Below, piece after piece: positions 35,870 to 45,945 of a stretch of DNA of 64,000 nucleotides. The notes beneath the pieces were generated by a model, which was given only the letters and a program-made list of their open reading frames with translations, had not been told where the DNA came from and did not search any database. The stretch's first letter is position 1. Each line of letters begins with the position of its first letter. Source of the DNA: Toxonevra muliebris (lineage: Eukaryota; Arthropoda; Insecta; Diptera; Pallopteridae); the NCBI GenBank assembly GCA_963691655.1, contig OY829326.1, positions 36,731,989 through 36,795,988 on the forward strand, written 5' to 3'. Made by a program: the position numbers and the translations under genes.

Positions 35870-37363
35870 CCCTCTCAGGAGAAAGTGTACTTCCTGTGAT
35901 GGGAAGAAATCGGGATGTTGATTTTCGTGTTCAGCGGTCTCCAAATAGTCAAAAAATATTTTTTCCTGATTTTTCCCGTCTTCATATAGCTAAATTAGAT
36001 ATTTTTTTTTCAAATGAATTGAATTTTATGTTCATTTTTGATATTTTATTATGAATTCTCTCAAAAACAAATTATATGCAATGTATGGAAATATGGAATA
36101 TTTTATATAACTAGGAAAGGTCTTTATTCGAGTGTGTGGAATCGCTGGAAGCACTCAGGATAGATCGACACATTATAACCGTTGCATTTGTATCGAGTTC
36201 TATGATCACAGCCCTTACGGCGGCATCTGCTTGCAAACTTCTTGTTGCTGTGGTTTGGCCAATGATCCCCTACGGAGTATCTAACACTGTCATCAACCAC
36301 TCGCTTCTTCGGTGCCGGCTCTGCGGAGTCTCTTTCGCTCGGTCGACCTCTTTTGTTTCTTTTAATGTCGGTTCCAGTGTAAATTAAAGCATTGGTGACC
36401 TCAATTTTAGATTCCAACAGATCCTTTTTGTCTTCAGGATGCTTCTCTTTCCATAGAATTCACTGTAGAAACATTCAACATATGGTAAAAGATACGCATG
36501 TACGATCTGCGGTTCGTTGGATAATTTCGGTAAAGCGCCACCAGAGAGTCCATGAGATCTACGCCGCCCATCGATTGGTTGTATTCTTTAACAATTTCCG
36601 GCCTGTCGACTTTAATAAAGCACTTCGTTTTGCAGCAATAGCGGTCAATTTTTTCTTCTTTTCCGATTCCAACATATTTGGAAAGCAAGTGAACGCATTT
36701 GTTGTCGTACCAACGAACTAAGGACACGTTGTTATTCAAAGTGACAATGGACGACGTCGCTTTCAGCGTCAGATTGTTCAACCAGCTCTCGCATCTTTAT
36801 TAACGACAGTCTTTTCTTGCTCATATTGAATCTATTTGCGGAAATTTTTTGATAGGAATACGTAATGGATTATTATGAGCAGAATGTTGAAGAAAAGGGC
36901 TAAAAAAAGCATGGAAATGGATGGAAAATTCTCATAAAGTGGCCATGTACACATACGTGTACATTCGCAAATTTTTCCCCGTTCTTCCGATTGTACACAT
37001 ATGTGCACAATAATCAGCCACACACCAGAAACACAAGAACACTCCGATTCGTACAAAATGTATTTGTATCGACATAAGAAGGTTCCATTTATATCACAAA
37101 ATTTCTTTTACTCATCTCTTTATTATTTAGTATTTTTAATGAAATCGACGATTTTCGAAGACGAATAAAAAACGCGAGGCTGCCGCACAAACATCACAAT
37201 AGTTTCGACAGTTATACTTCGATTGTAATAAAACTAACGCCAAAATAGAGAGGATAGAACAAGAAAATCGGTAATACCAAGGATGTGTAGCTACAGTTTA
37301 AATCGAAGTCGAGAAAAATTTTCAAATTAACGTACACATATGTGTACGAAAATCCTGAGAGGG
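35870..37363 (-). mobile_element. piggyBac-like transposon, internally deleted (1494 bp)
   Basis: Perfect 11-bp ends CCCTCTCAGGA / TCCTGAGAGGG are bordered on both sides by TTAA (35866-35869 and 37364-37367), the hallmark of piggyBac insertion. Subterminal palindromes such as TACACATATGTGTA and GTACACATATGTGCAC lie inside the right end. The minus strand carries the beginning and the C-terminal part of a piggyBac transposase, with the catalytic middle missing. The right TTAA overlaps the first base of the neighbouring MITE and its TTA duplication. Confidence 0.9.
36124..36824 (-). pseudogene. piggyBac transposase, N-terminus joined to C-terminal third
   Basis: From the ATG at 36822-36824 the frame starts MSKKRLSLIKMRELVEQSD, a plausible acidic N-terminus, then runs to a stop. 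In another frame (36434-36781) the sequence continues with VRWYDNK, EYNQSMGGVDLMDSLVALYR and YMRIFYH, diagnostic of the PGBD transposase C-terminal region. After another break, 36124-36417 encodes a basic stretch and a cysteine-rich tail (C..KGCDHRTRYKC..CF..FH) like the piggyBac zinc-binding C-terminus. The region with most of the catalytic aspartates is deleted. The copy cannot be active but keeps its ends. Confidence 0.85.
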
Positions 37364-37366
37364 TTA

Positions 37367-37548
37367 AGGCTCAATTATGCATTAGTAACGGAACGTAACG
37401 TAACGTTGTCAACTGTCATATAAATATCTGTGATTTCGGCAGTGAGTGCAAGTGATTACCGAAATCGTAACGCAACGTAGAGTTCTATCTTCGATAGATT
37501 TTTGCATTCTGTTACGCTACGTTGTGTTACTTATGCATAATTGAGCCT
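37367..37548. mobile_element. PIF/Harbinger (Tourist)-like MITE, 182 bp
   Basis: Ends AGGCTCAATTATGCAT and its inverse form TIRs that extend imperfectly to about 37 bp. A 3-bp duplication TTA flanks it (37364-37366 and 37549-37551), as in PIF/Harbinger MITEs. ACGTAACGTAACG words lie at the inner edge of the left TIR. No coding capacity. Confidence 0.7.
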
Positions 37549-37551
37549 TTA

Positions 37552-38657
37552 CGGTCTTTTTTATTGTGAAACTCCATTTTATTCTATATTAGTTTAAGAA
37601 GTAAAAATGATCACTATAATACAAAATAACAAAAATATCAAATTTTATTCGAAAGACTTTCGGATTTAGTGTGCCACTTGAAGTAATTAATTAGTAATAT
37701 TTTATATTTAGGAGCATCAAATTAAGTTTTTAGTACATCATTTGTTAGCACATCAATACATGAATTTCTGAAATGTGTTGTAAATTTCTTAACAAATATC
37801 TGATTTTAGGGATCCATAATAATATTGAAGGATATCTCCAGGAAGTTTTATTTCCAACAGGAAGTTTTATTTCCAACATTTAGACCACCGTTTTAATTGT
37901 ACTATTTTCTATAGTTATTATTCCCACGAAAAAATTTGAGAATTCCGGCTTACAAAAAACGAATTAGCAATTCATGATGTATGGTTAGGAGAGTTATCAT
38001 ACTAAATTAAAATTTTACAAATGTTCGGTGATATTCGGAAACAAATATTTATTAAATTATTTGATATTTGTTTTAATTTGAGTTTTGCATATATATTGTC
38101 GTACACACTTTTCTATAGTTCCATTTACATACATAGTAAAGCACTCCATCTCTACATTGAAGACCACACACCAACCATTTTCTTCATAGGTTGAACGTAA
38201 CCATAGCTGGCGGAGATATCGCGAGTTGTGCGTTCTTTTTATTGAAGCCTTACTTCTTTTTATCCACTGCTAGTAAAAAAAGTTCTGCTTTTCTTTTTTT
38301 GTTTGTTGTTTTGTTTTGCTTTAATTTCAATGTATAGTAGTTGGTTATGTGTGATTTCATTGCCAATGGGGGCCACCATCAAATGAACATCGCATAACCA
38401 AATAACAAAACAACAACAGCAGCAGCCAACAATCACAGCTGAAATCAAAACATACAAGCACACACACACATGCACCATATACTTAGTTAAAAAGAAAAAA
38501 GAGTTAAACTTGCTTTAGTATAAAAATAGATTTCGATTTTGACCATAAAACTCAATTTAACACACGCAGAACTCATCGATGTGCAAATATTTATGCGCTT
38601 GTCCACAAATCGGTTCGAATGAAGCGTGAGACTGTTTTGTATTTCTTAGCTTACGTT

Positions 38658-38689
<32 letters not shown>

Positions 38690-39250
38690 CATGTTGATCT
38701 TCAATATCTTTCAGCATCCAGCGCTTAGTCACATAACCCTTAGGTTATAAACACATATGCATACTGTAGTCTAAACTAATGCAACAAATCTAGAAAGAAT
38801 TCAATGGAAGAAACCATGATGAAGGTAGTATGTATGTACATTAAGAAGACGACAGACGTTGTAGTCTGAAACTACAAAGAAGAAGAGTTAAATTAAAAAT
38901 AAACTTAAATAAAAAGACTTAAATAATTTTTGAAATCGCATACGCGAATGTATTTATGTAACAAAAAGAAACAAATGCGATGGTAAATTAAATTAGGTTT
39001 TTGTTTGCAATTTACTAGGTAGAATCCATGAAATGCATTTATATATAAAAGTAAGTCTGTTAGTTACACTTTAAAACTACAACTCGTTATATAAAAACAT
39101 TTACTTACAGAATATGCTTTCATTTGTAAGTATGCCCTACTGAAAAGGAACTAACTTAGATATATCTTGATGCACTGATAAATTTTGTTGTTATATTCGT
39201 TTGTGATATCACTTCTTAAATCGGAAGAAACCTTATAATGTTTTTTACAG
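37552..39250. other. AT-rich non-coding stretch before an exon candidate
   Basis: No gene is seen. A (TA)n-(TG)n microsatellite lies at 38659-38689 and a direct duplication CAGGAAGTTTTATTTCCAA at 37840-37876. Confidence 0.55.
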
Positions 39251-39327
39251 AGCTGCTATTCAGTTTGCGGATCCAACGCAGAATATGCAGAATATTGCAG
39301 ATACCCTGAAGCTCTTCCTTCACTACA
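39251..39327 (+). CDS. Candidate internal coding exon of an unrecognised gene
   Basis: A 77-bp block sits between a TGTTTTTTACAG acceptor (AG at 39249-39250) and a perfect GTAAGT donor (39328-39333). One frame is open and protein-like: one base, 25 codons, one base, including FADPTQNMQNIADTLKL and ending LFLHY. The block stands out from the AT-rich surroundings by balanced base use and ordinary codons. No neighbouring exons of this gene are recognisable, so it may be an isolated exon of a long-intron plus-strand gene. I cannot name the protein. A chance combination is possible but unlikely given two good splice sites around an open frame. Confidence 0.5.
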
Positions 39328-39655
39328 GTAAGTCACGAAATTCAATTGTTTCTCTGGATTTAAATGTTTGCGTCCCTTTAAAATTTGGTTTTTGATTCAT
39401 AACCAATGATCAAAATGTATGAGATTTCATTTTGGGAGTAAACCTTCTTCCTCTTCCCTAAGACATATGTAATATTTTTGAAAAATAAAGGTGATCTCGA
39501 AAACTTAAATATCGGCTTTAAATGCTGACTCAAGAAAACATCATTTATGGTCAAATCCCTCTAAACTTGGTCCTTCTAATGAAGTTTTGGTATTTTCTTG
39601 GCCAAGATCTTGCAGAATTTCTTTAATTTTCGTGGAGTTAAGGTATCCAAGAATG
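39328..39655. other. Presumed intron, nothing recognised
   Basis: AT-rich DNA between the exon candidate's donor and the (TTTA)n tail of the LINE. No features are seen. Confidence 0.5.
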
Positions 39656-39775
39656 TTTTATTTATTTATTTATTTATTTAAGTCTATCGAGCATTAACTC
39701 TGTTAGACATGATATATAAAGAACAATTAAATTAACTTAAATTAAACTAAGGTTCTAGTTTACAATATTTAAATA

Positions 39776-41033
39776 CAAGGTGACAATCGTAAAGTGACGC
39801 ACACTTTTCTGCAGTTATTTTCAAAAGGACGTACTTCCATTAAGTACAATTAAGTGTTAACATTGCTGAATATATAAGCATTCATTTGAACCCCACCTCA
39901 TTCAATATAACCTCCTTTAGCCTGCACACAATCGATCCGGAAATCGTAGGACTGTTCGCCGCAGGACTTCCTGATCAATTTCAGTCCAGGCTTTCTCTAA
40001 TGAATTTGTCAGCGACTCCAGACTGTGGTGTTGAGATGCACAAGCCTTACTCTCTAAAATATTCCAAATAGAGTAGTCCATTGGATTCAAGTCTGGGGAG
40101 TATGGTGGCCATTCTTGAGATGTTATGAATCCAGAAAAATTTTCTTTTACCCATGTTTGCGTTAATTTTGCCATGTGGGAAGGTGCAGAATCTTGCTGGA
40201 AAGTCCAGTTTTCATTTCCAAATGTATCTTGGGCCCAGGAAAGAACATGTTCATTTAAAATGCTCCGATAAACAACCTGGTCAATTTTAACACCCTCTTC
40301 AACGAATATTAGAGGGGTTCTGGCATTAGCGGAAACTCCAGCCCATACCATAACAGAAGCTGGCTTTTGAGCTCGGCCAACAGTCCTATTTTGTTGCGAT
40401 GATGATGTAAGCCACATTCGGTCATTTTGCGCATTGAAATGTTGTTCAACCGTGAAAATTTTTTCATCTGTAAACAAGGTATTTTCAACATTTTTTAACA
40501 CTGAGGAGCGTAGCAACGCCTTGCATCTTTGCAGTCGCAGTCTTGAGCTTTTCGGAGCTTGTACGGCTTAAGATTAAGCTTTGATTTTGCAATGATTCGC
40601 ACTGTTTCACGGTTTACTCCCACTTCCTTAGCGATTTTTCTCATTGAGCGCCTTGGATTTCGCTTGATTCGTTTACGAATTTTTTCTGTTAAACCAGTAG
40701 TGGCAACTGTTGAAAATTTTCCCCGGTCTCTATCTCCAAAATCCCCAGTTTCATTATATCGAATAATAGCTCGGTCTACCGTACGACTTGACAAATTTAA
40801 AGCCATTGCAATTTGACGGCTACTATAATTTGCCAAATGAAATTTCATAATTTCACGACGAATATTTTCCTTGTCCATTTTTATGGAAATTTCAAAATGT
40901 AATAACAAAAATTCAAATGAAATTAAAAGCAAAGCCAATGATGAATGAATTTGCTTTTTAAATTAAAGTAACAGTAAATGGCAAAGCTTGCTGCAGAGTA
41001 TTAAACTTGCGTCACTTTACAATTGTCACCCTG
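39776..41033 (-). mobile_element. DD37D Tc1/mariner-type transposon (maT-like), 1258 bp
   Basis: TIRs of 26 bp with two mismatches (C A/G GGTGACAAT C/T GTAAAGTGACGCA) are flanked by TA at 39774-39775 and 41034-41035. The minus strand encodes a transposase whose last two catalytic residues are aspartates 37 residues apart, which defines the DD37D group (maT) rather than mariner (DD34D) or Tc1 (DD34E). It sits inside the 3' region of the LINE and therefore inserted after it. Confidence 0.9.
39917..40878 (-). pseudogene. DD37D transposase pseudogene, one frameshift
   Basis: The ATG at 40876-40878 starts MDKENIRREIMKFHLANYSS, leading into paired helix-turn-helix-like regions (QIAMALNLSSRTVDRAI, then RRSMRKIAKEVGVNRETVR). 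The frame breaks near 40540 and continues in another frame with LRLQRCKALLRSSVLKN. Catalytic residues are in LFTDEK, FQQDSAPSH and SPDLNPMDYSIW. Counting between the second and third aspartates gives 37 residues. The frame stops at 39917. One small deletion is the only major lesion seen, so this is a comparatively fresh copy. Confidence 0.85.
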
Positions 41034-42697
41034 TATAACTTTTTCAATATTTAAGAATGATTCAAATCAACCTCAACAATTCATACTTAAACTTGGTTCT
41101 ACTAAGATATATCGATCTCATTTATGACAGAATTTAGCTTTGTGCACGATCTTGATATTGGTTCTGATTTGCTATAATTTGTATATGAACGTGGAGTAAG
41201 TAGAAAGGAATTTAGTCTGAACCTAAGAGGTCTTGCAGGAGCATATATTGGGTAAAGGGAAAGAAGCAATGGGCAATCAATGTGGAAACACAAAACATCC
41301 CTAGCTAACATAATGCTATAATATTTGCGTCTCGAATGTAGTGATTTTAAGTCAATAAGCAAACACCTATCTTTATATTGAGGTAAAATACATGAGAAAC
41401 CCCAATAATTTATTGGCTCTAGAAATAATTTACTTATGATGCAGGTTAAAGTTTTCTTTTTAACTCCTTACTTCTTCAATCGTCGTGCCAAAGACATGAT
41501 AGCTGTTTTGACTAGAACATGCTGATCTTGTAAAACTTATGCTTTTACATTTAGCAATATTTAAATGGAGATAATTTTCAGCACACCATCATTTCGATAC
41601 ACCATCGAAATCTCTCTGCAACATAGCAGAGTCATTTAGTGTTGCTACCACTCTAAATATTTTCAAATCATCCGCGTAAAGAAGGCAATTAGAGTATTTT
41701 ACCATTTGCGGAAGGGCATTAATGAAAAGGACAAAAAGAAGTGGGTCTAAATGGCTTCCCTGTGGGACCCCTGAATAGTTATACATTTTTTTTTGAACAT
41801 TTTGATCCAATTTTGACAAATAATCTTGTAACCAATTAAGAAGGCTTGAGTGGAAACCCATGGCATTTAGCTTATTAAGCAGAATTAAATGCTGTACCCT
41901 ATCGAAATCCTTAGCGAAATCAGTAAAGATTGCGTCAACTTGATTTCCACTCTCCATACTTTTTAAACAAAAATTGGCAAAAATAACCAAATTAGTGCTT
42001 GTGAATCTACCACTAACAAATCCATGCTGAGCTTCTGAAATCCAGTTTTTCACTTCCCAAAATAATCTCCTTTTCACAATTGACTCGAAAACTTTTGATA
42101 TCAATTGCAGTTTTGAAATGGATCTGTAATTGATTACCTCCTGTTTCGAGCCAGATTTGTGAATCGGAGTTATATACGATAAAATCATAGCAAGTGGTTG
42201 AGCCAGGCTTTTATAACACTTTTTTTAACAAAATCGGCGGTATATTATCTGGGGACAAGTTATTGCTTTCTTTCAGTACAGAAAGCTCCAACATTACTTC
42301 ATTCATATCTAGTCTCAAATGACCCATACTTGTTATCTCAGTTATCTTTTTACTACAAGCCGCAGTTGAGGTATTTTCAAAAATAAAATTTGATTGAAAG
42401 TATGATGCAAGCATATCGCAGATTTCCTCTTCATTACTCGACGTGCGATTGAGGTAAGTCATGTTATAAGGAAACCCGAAAGTATGTATACTCATAACGT
42501 AAGTTATGATTGTTATGGCATCTTTTCTGCAGTTTGCATAGTTTGTTTTTTAAATTACACAGACGTCTATTATACCACACTGGCTTTTCCCCTTGCTTCA
42601 CCCTTTTCCATGGTACAAAAAAAGAGCAAGCTTCTGCAATTACACTATTAAAAAAAAAATATACGATTTCTCTGAATCCAATGGATTAAATATTATA

Positions 42698-43856
42698 TTG
42701 GGAGTAAGAATGCATAAACTCGTATTCTTTCGTAATTTGGACATTTATTGTGAAAAAGTGACTATAAATGTATTCTTTAAAGTATTGTCCATCGTTAGCC
42801 ACAGCCTTTTCCCATCTTTCTGGTAGCATACGGAATCCGCGTCGAAAGAACTCCACATCTTTTGAGGCTATCCACGAATCGACCCATTTTTTGAGTTCTT
42901 CGAAAGAACGGAAGTGCTGTTCAGCCAGGCCATGTGTCATCGTTCGGAACACGTGGTAATCAGAAGGAGCAATGTCTGGAGAATACGGCGAGTGGGGTAG
43001 CACTTCCCATTTCAGCGTTTCCAAGTATGTTTTTACTTGCCTTGCAACATGCGGCCGAGCATTGTCGTGCTGAAGAATAACTTCGTCGTGTCTATTCTCA
43101 TACTCTGGCCTCTTATCCGTTAATGCTCGGCTCAAACGCATCAATTGTAGTCTGTAGCGGTCTCCAGTGATCGTTTCATTCGGTTTCAACAGCTCATAAT
43201 ACACGACACCTTTCATATCCCACCAAATACACAGCATGAGCTTGGATCCATGGATGTTCGGCTTTGCCGTTGATGTTGATGCATGTCCGGGCGGTCCCCA
43301 TGATTTTTTACGCTTTGGGTTATCGTAACGTATCCACTTTTCATCGCCAGTCACAATACGATGCAGAAAACCCTTTCTTTTCTGTCGTTCAATCAGCAGT
43401 TCACATGTGAAAAATCATCGTTCGACGTCTCTCTGCTTCAATTCGTACGGCACCCAATTTCCTTGCTTTTGAATCATTCCCGATGCTTTTAATCGTTTAG
43501 AAATAGTTGATTATCAACTCCTAAAGATTCTGCAAGTTCTTGTTGCGTTTGACATGAATCTTCTTTGAGTAATGCCTTCAATTCTTCATCTTCGAACTTT
43601 TTCGGGCCGCCTGAACGTTCCCTGTCTTCAACATCAAATTAAAACTTCCCGCAAATGTTGTTTTGTTGGCACGAAATTCGACATTTTCAGCTATAGTAAA
43701 ACACTTTTGTAAAATTATGAAAATTATTTGACAGATCAATTCTTATAGTATTTTTGGCGCTCTTCGAGATAGAATAGCTGTCAATGTCAAAAAAATGGCG
43801 AGTATGATAGATATGAAGTTAGTCACAATTACGAGTTTATACATTCATACTCTCAA
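42698..43856 (-). mobile_element. mariner transposon, copy B (1159 bp)
   Basis: Same family as copy A at 29946 but opposite orientation. Ends TTGGGAGTAAGAATG and TTGAGAGTATGAATG (read inward) are flanked by TA at 42696-42697 and 43857-43858. It is inserted in the LINE between its endonuclease and RT parts. Each TIR has point changes relative to copy A. Confidence 0.9.
42772..43684 (-). pseudogene. mariner transposase pseudogene, copy B
   Basis: The start ATG at 43682-43684 is kept, but the N-terminal DNA-binding part carries a deletion of about 110 bp, a small frameshift near 43507-43515 and a TGA where copy A reads RR before FF. From 43354 onward the catalytic domain is continuous: TGDEKW, then ILQHDNARPH, then PDIAPSDYH, so the complete DD34D triad survives. 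The family stop after QYFKE is mutated to a tyrosine codon, so the frame reads into the terminal repeat. Complementary damage to copy A shows they decayed independently. Confidence 0.9.
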
Positions 43857-44465
43857 TATTCCAATTAATTTCAGAAAAGAATAAGTCCATAGCAATAAAA
43901 TCAGCCTTACCAAAATCAGGCATTACGTTATTTATACCATTAGAGAAATTTAATTCAAGTTCTAATGCCTTGTGATGGATACTATTGTTAAAAATTGGCA
44001 CATCAGCCGCACTTAAGTAATTTAGCTTCTAAATCGCTATCCACAAAAACTAAGTCTAATATCCGTCCTAAGTTATTTACCACATTGTTTAATTGAATAA
44101 TATATATTGATAAGAGTGAATCGACAGTTTCATACTCATTAACATTTTTAACACAAAAAGGCAATAAACATTTTTCATTGTGATCATACTGCCAATTTAT
44201 GTGGCTTAAGTTAAAGTCGCCAAGAACAATCAAATGGGCCTTGGAGTTACATTGATTATGTATATTAAAAATGTTGTTAATATGAGAAGCATATATAGAA
44301 TTGGATGGGATGGATCTACTTACTAAATTCGACTTTATTGCTATCATAACCCCACCCCTTATTGAGAGTCCGGTTTCAGCAGCAGGTCTATCTCTTCTGT
44401 ATACATGTTTTCTGAAGAAATATTGGTCAACAATGCAACGAAAGTTATTCTTTGCCCAAAGATTT

Positions 44466-45529
44466 CGAGCTTAGTATAGTGAAGCTGTCTCTACCAAGAG
44501 AAGTATTGAGGTCTCTTCTTTTTTAAGACTTTTCTATAGAGTTTGCCTGGACGTAGTTTTAATTAAGAAGGCAATGCATTATAAGAAATCCCATCATGGT
44601 TTTGATATTTACTAGATTTTGATACGTGTACAATAAAATTGTAGGAGTTTTGAGCGGGCAGAGAAAATTTTGAGCAAAAGGCTTGTATTTCCTAATGACA
44701 TACTTAGGCTCCGTAGGAGCACCGAGAGGAAAAAGTTATTCTGAGTTTGATCCCTAGGGTGATTTGGTGTAAGTGTTGATGCTAATTTCGTAAAAAATGT
44801 TTGATAACAAAAAATTCCTCGACCATTTGTTCGTTAATTTAACCCTCCCAGTTTGCTTAAACTAAAATTCTGAAAATTGCGCATATACTAATACGATGCC
44901 TCTAAACATAAATCTGTAATAGAATCTCAAGTAAAGTGACTCATATTTCCGTCAAGTCATGTCCAATATATGGGACACCGTTATTGTGGGTATCGTCCAG
45001 ACTCTTGTCCAATATCTTGGGCAAATGGGCAAATGTCTGAAAGGATCTAAGTATTTCGTCTTTTCTTTATTTCCTAACAATATAATAACAAGGTTATGTC
45101 AATGAATTAAGGTCTAACGTACTATGTTGACATTTTAAAATTTACATTTCAGTTTTTGAGCTCGATTCTCTGCTGTGCTATGGCCCCAAGCTTTTCTTTA
45201 AAAATATTTGTTTCTATTTATAAACTCAAAATTTAACCCAACCTTGAAAAATCGGGTTTTACCTATGATAAACCGGAGCTTATCTTTGTAAAACCAGGTT
45301 TTAACTTAAAAATAAGATTTTAACTTTATGAAACATTATCAGGATCCAAGGAAATTGCTCTGTACCAAATTTTAAACGGTGGAAAAAAATTGCCAACGTG
45401 GTCCCTGAAATTCGATAATGCCAAATTTATAAACTGACTAAATCCAAGAAAAAAAACTTTTCCGGGTGGTTCGCAGAAAATGATTAGTTTGTTTGTAAAT
45501 ATTATTAATATTATTTGAAGGAAGGACGA
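44466..45529. other. AT-rich non-coding stretch
   Basis: No gene. A partly palindromic patch with AAAATCGGGTTTTACC and AAAACCAGGTTTTAAC words lies at 45246-45305, perhaps a MITE relic. Two similar TGTCCAATAT.T.GG words occur at 44969 and 45008. Confidence 0.5.
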
Positions 45530-45945
45530 CTCGAAAGTCAGGCACTGCGACCAATAAGATCTATTGTACCAAAGCCCCTAATTATGAAAGAAAGAAAGGA
45601 AGAGAGAAAGAAAGATAGATAAGAAACATACCCAAGCCGAGAATCGAACTCGGGTCTCCAGAAACAAGAGTCTGGCACTCTGGCACTAGACCACAGTGGC
45701 GATGGTTGGACCTACAGTTTAACGCCAATTCCGAACGGCTGTGTGGCAACTTTTTATCAGCTCGGTGGTTTTTCCATTACCAACCAAGGTGTGTACTTGT
45801 ACACATTCTTATAATTCTCATCCGCTTCATATCGATAGTGAATATAAGAAGTTTATGAGAATTAACCACCAGACCAAGACGGGAATCGAACCCGCAACTT
45901 TTTTGGATGAAAATCTAGTGCACTATCCACTAGACTATCGAGGTC
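45530..45945 (-). repeat. Two tRNA-derived SINEs head to tail (dimeric or adjacent)
   Basis: Minus-strand unit 1 (45945 down to about 45716) starts with an A-box-like TAGTCTAGTGG and a perfect B box GGTTCGATTCC in GCGGGTTCGATTCCCG. Its body ends with GGCGTTAAACTGTAGGTCC, a block I recall from dipteran LINE/SINE 3' regions. Unit 2 (45700 down to about 45530) starts GCCACTGTGGTCTAGTG, keeps a full T arm (CCGAG TTCGATT CTCGG) and an anticodon-like stem CCAGA/TCTGG, then a (CTTT)n-type tract and a tail containing GGTACAATAGATCTTATTGG. Acceptor stems do not pair properly, so these are SINE heads and not tRNA genes. Confidence 0.8.

Larger units (their letters stand above)
39656..44465 (-). mobile_element. 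APE-type LINE (Jockey/CR1 group), 5'-truncated and twice interrupted
   Basis: A minus-strand non-LTR retrotransposon. Its 3' end is the tetranucleotide tail (TAAA)n read on the minus strand (39656-39680). Reading 5' to 3' it has endonuclease, linker and reverse transcriptase, then a post-RT remnant. A DD37D transposon (39776-41033) lies in its 3' region and a mariner (42698-43856) in its middle, both with intact TA duplications. ORF1 and the start of the endonuclease are missing, so the copy is 5'-truncated near 44465. No LINE target duplication could be identified. Confidence 0.85.
41500..44465 (-). pseudogene. LINE ORF2: endonuclease plus reverse transcriptase, broken
   Basis: Endonuclease (APE) sequence begins near 44465 and includes KHVYRRDRPAA, then LSIRGGVMIAIKS and the catalytic-site motif VLGDFNLSHINW, ending ILDLVFVDSD (44003). 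After the mariner comes KQGEKPVWYNRRLCNLKNK and, at 42211-42495, the pre-RT linker ending LSPDNIPPILLK. A deletion or frameshift near 42200 leads into the RT at 41589-42188 with PIHKSGS, FTDFAKDFDRV, GVPQGSHLDPLLF and the catalytic LLYADDLKIF. A stop follows, then WCAENYLHLNIAKC near 41550. The DFAKDFD and SHLDPL motifs deviate from the usual DFSKAFD and SHLGPL. Confidence 0.85.

Noticed and set aside
45637..45700. tRNA gene on the minus strand
   Set aside because: The T arm is perfect and an anticodon-like stem exists, but the acceptor stem does not pair, the anticodon loop is 8 bases and a SINE-type tail follows. It is treated as a SINE head.
45870..45945. Second tRNA gene on the minus strand
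   Set aside because: A and B boxes are good but the acceptor stem pairs only in its outer bases and the anticodon arm is poor. It is treated as a SINE head.
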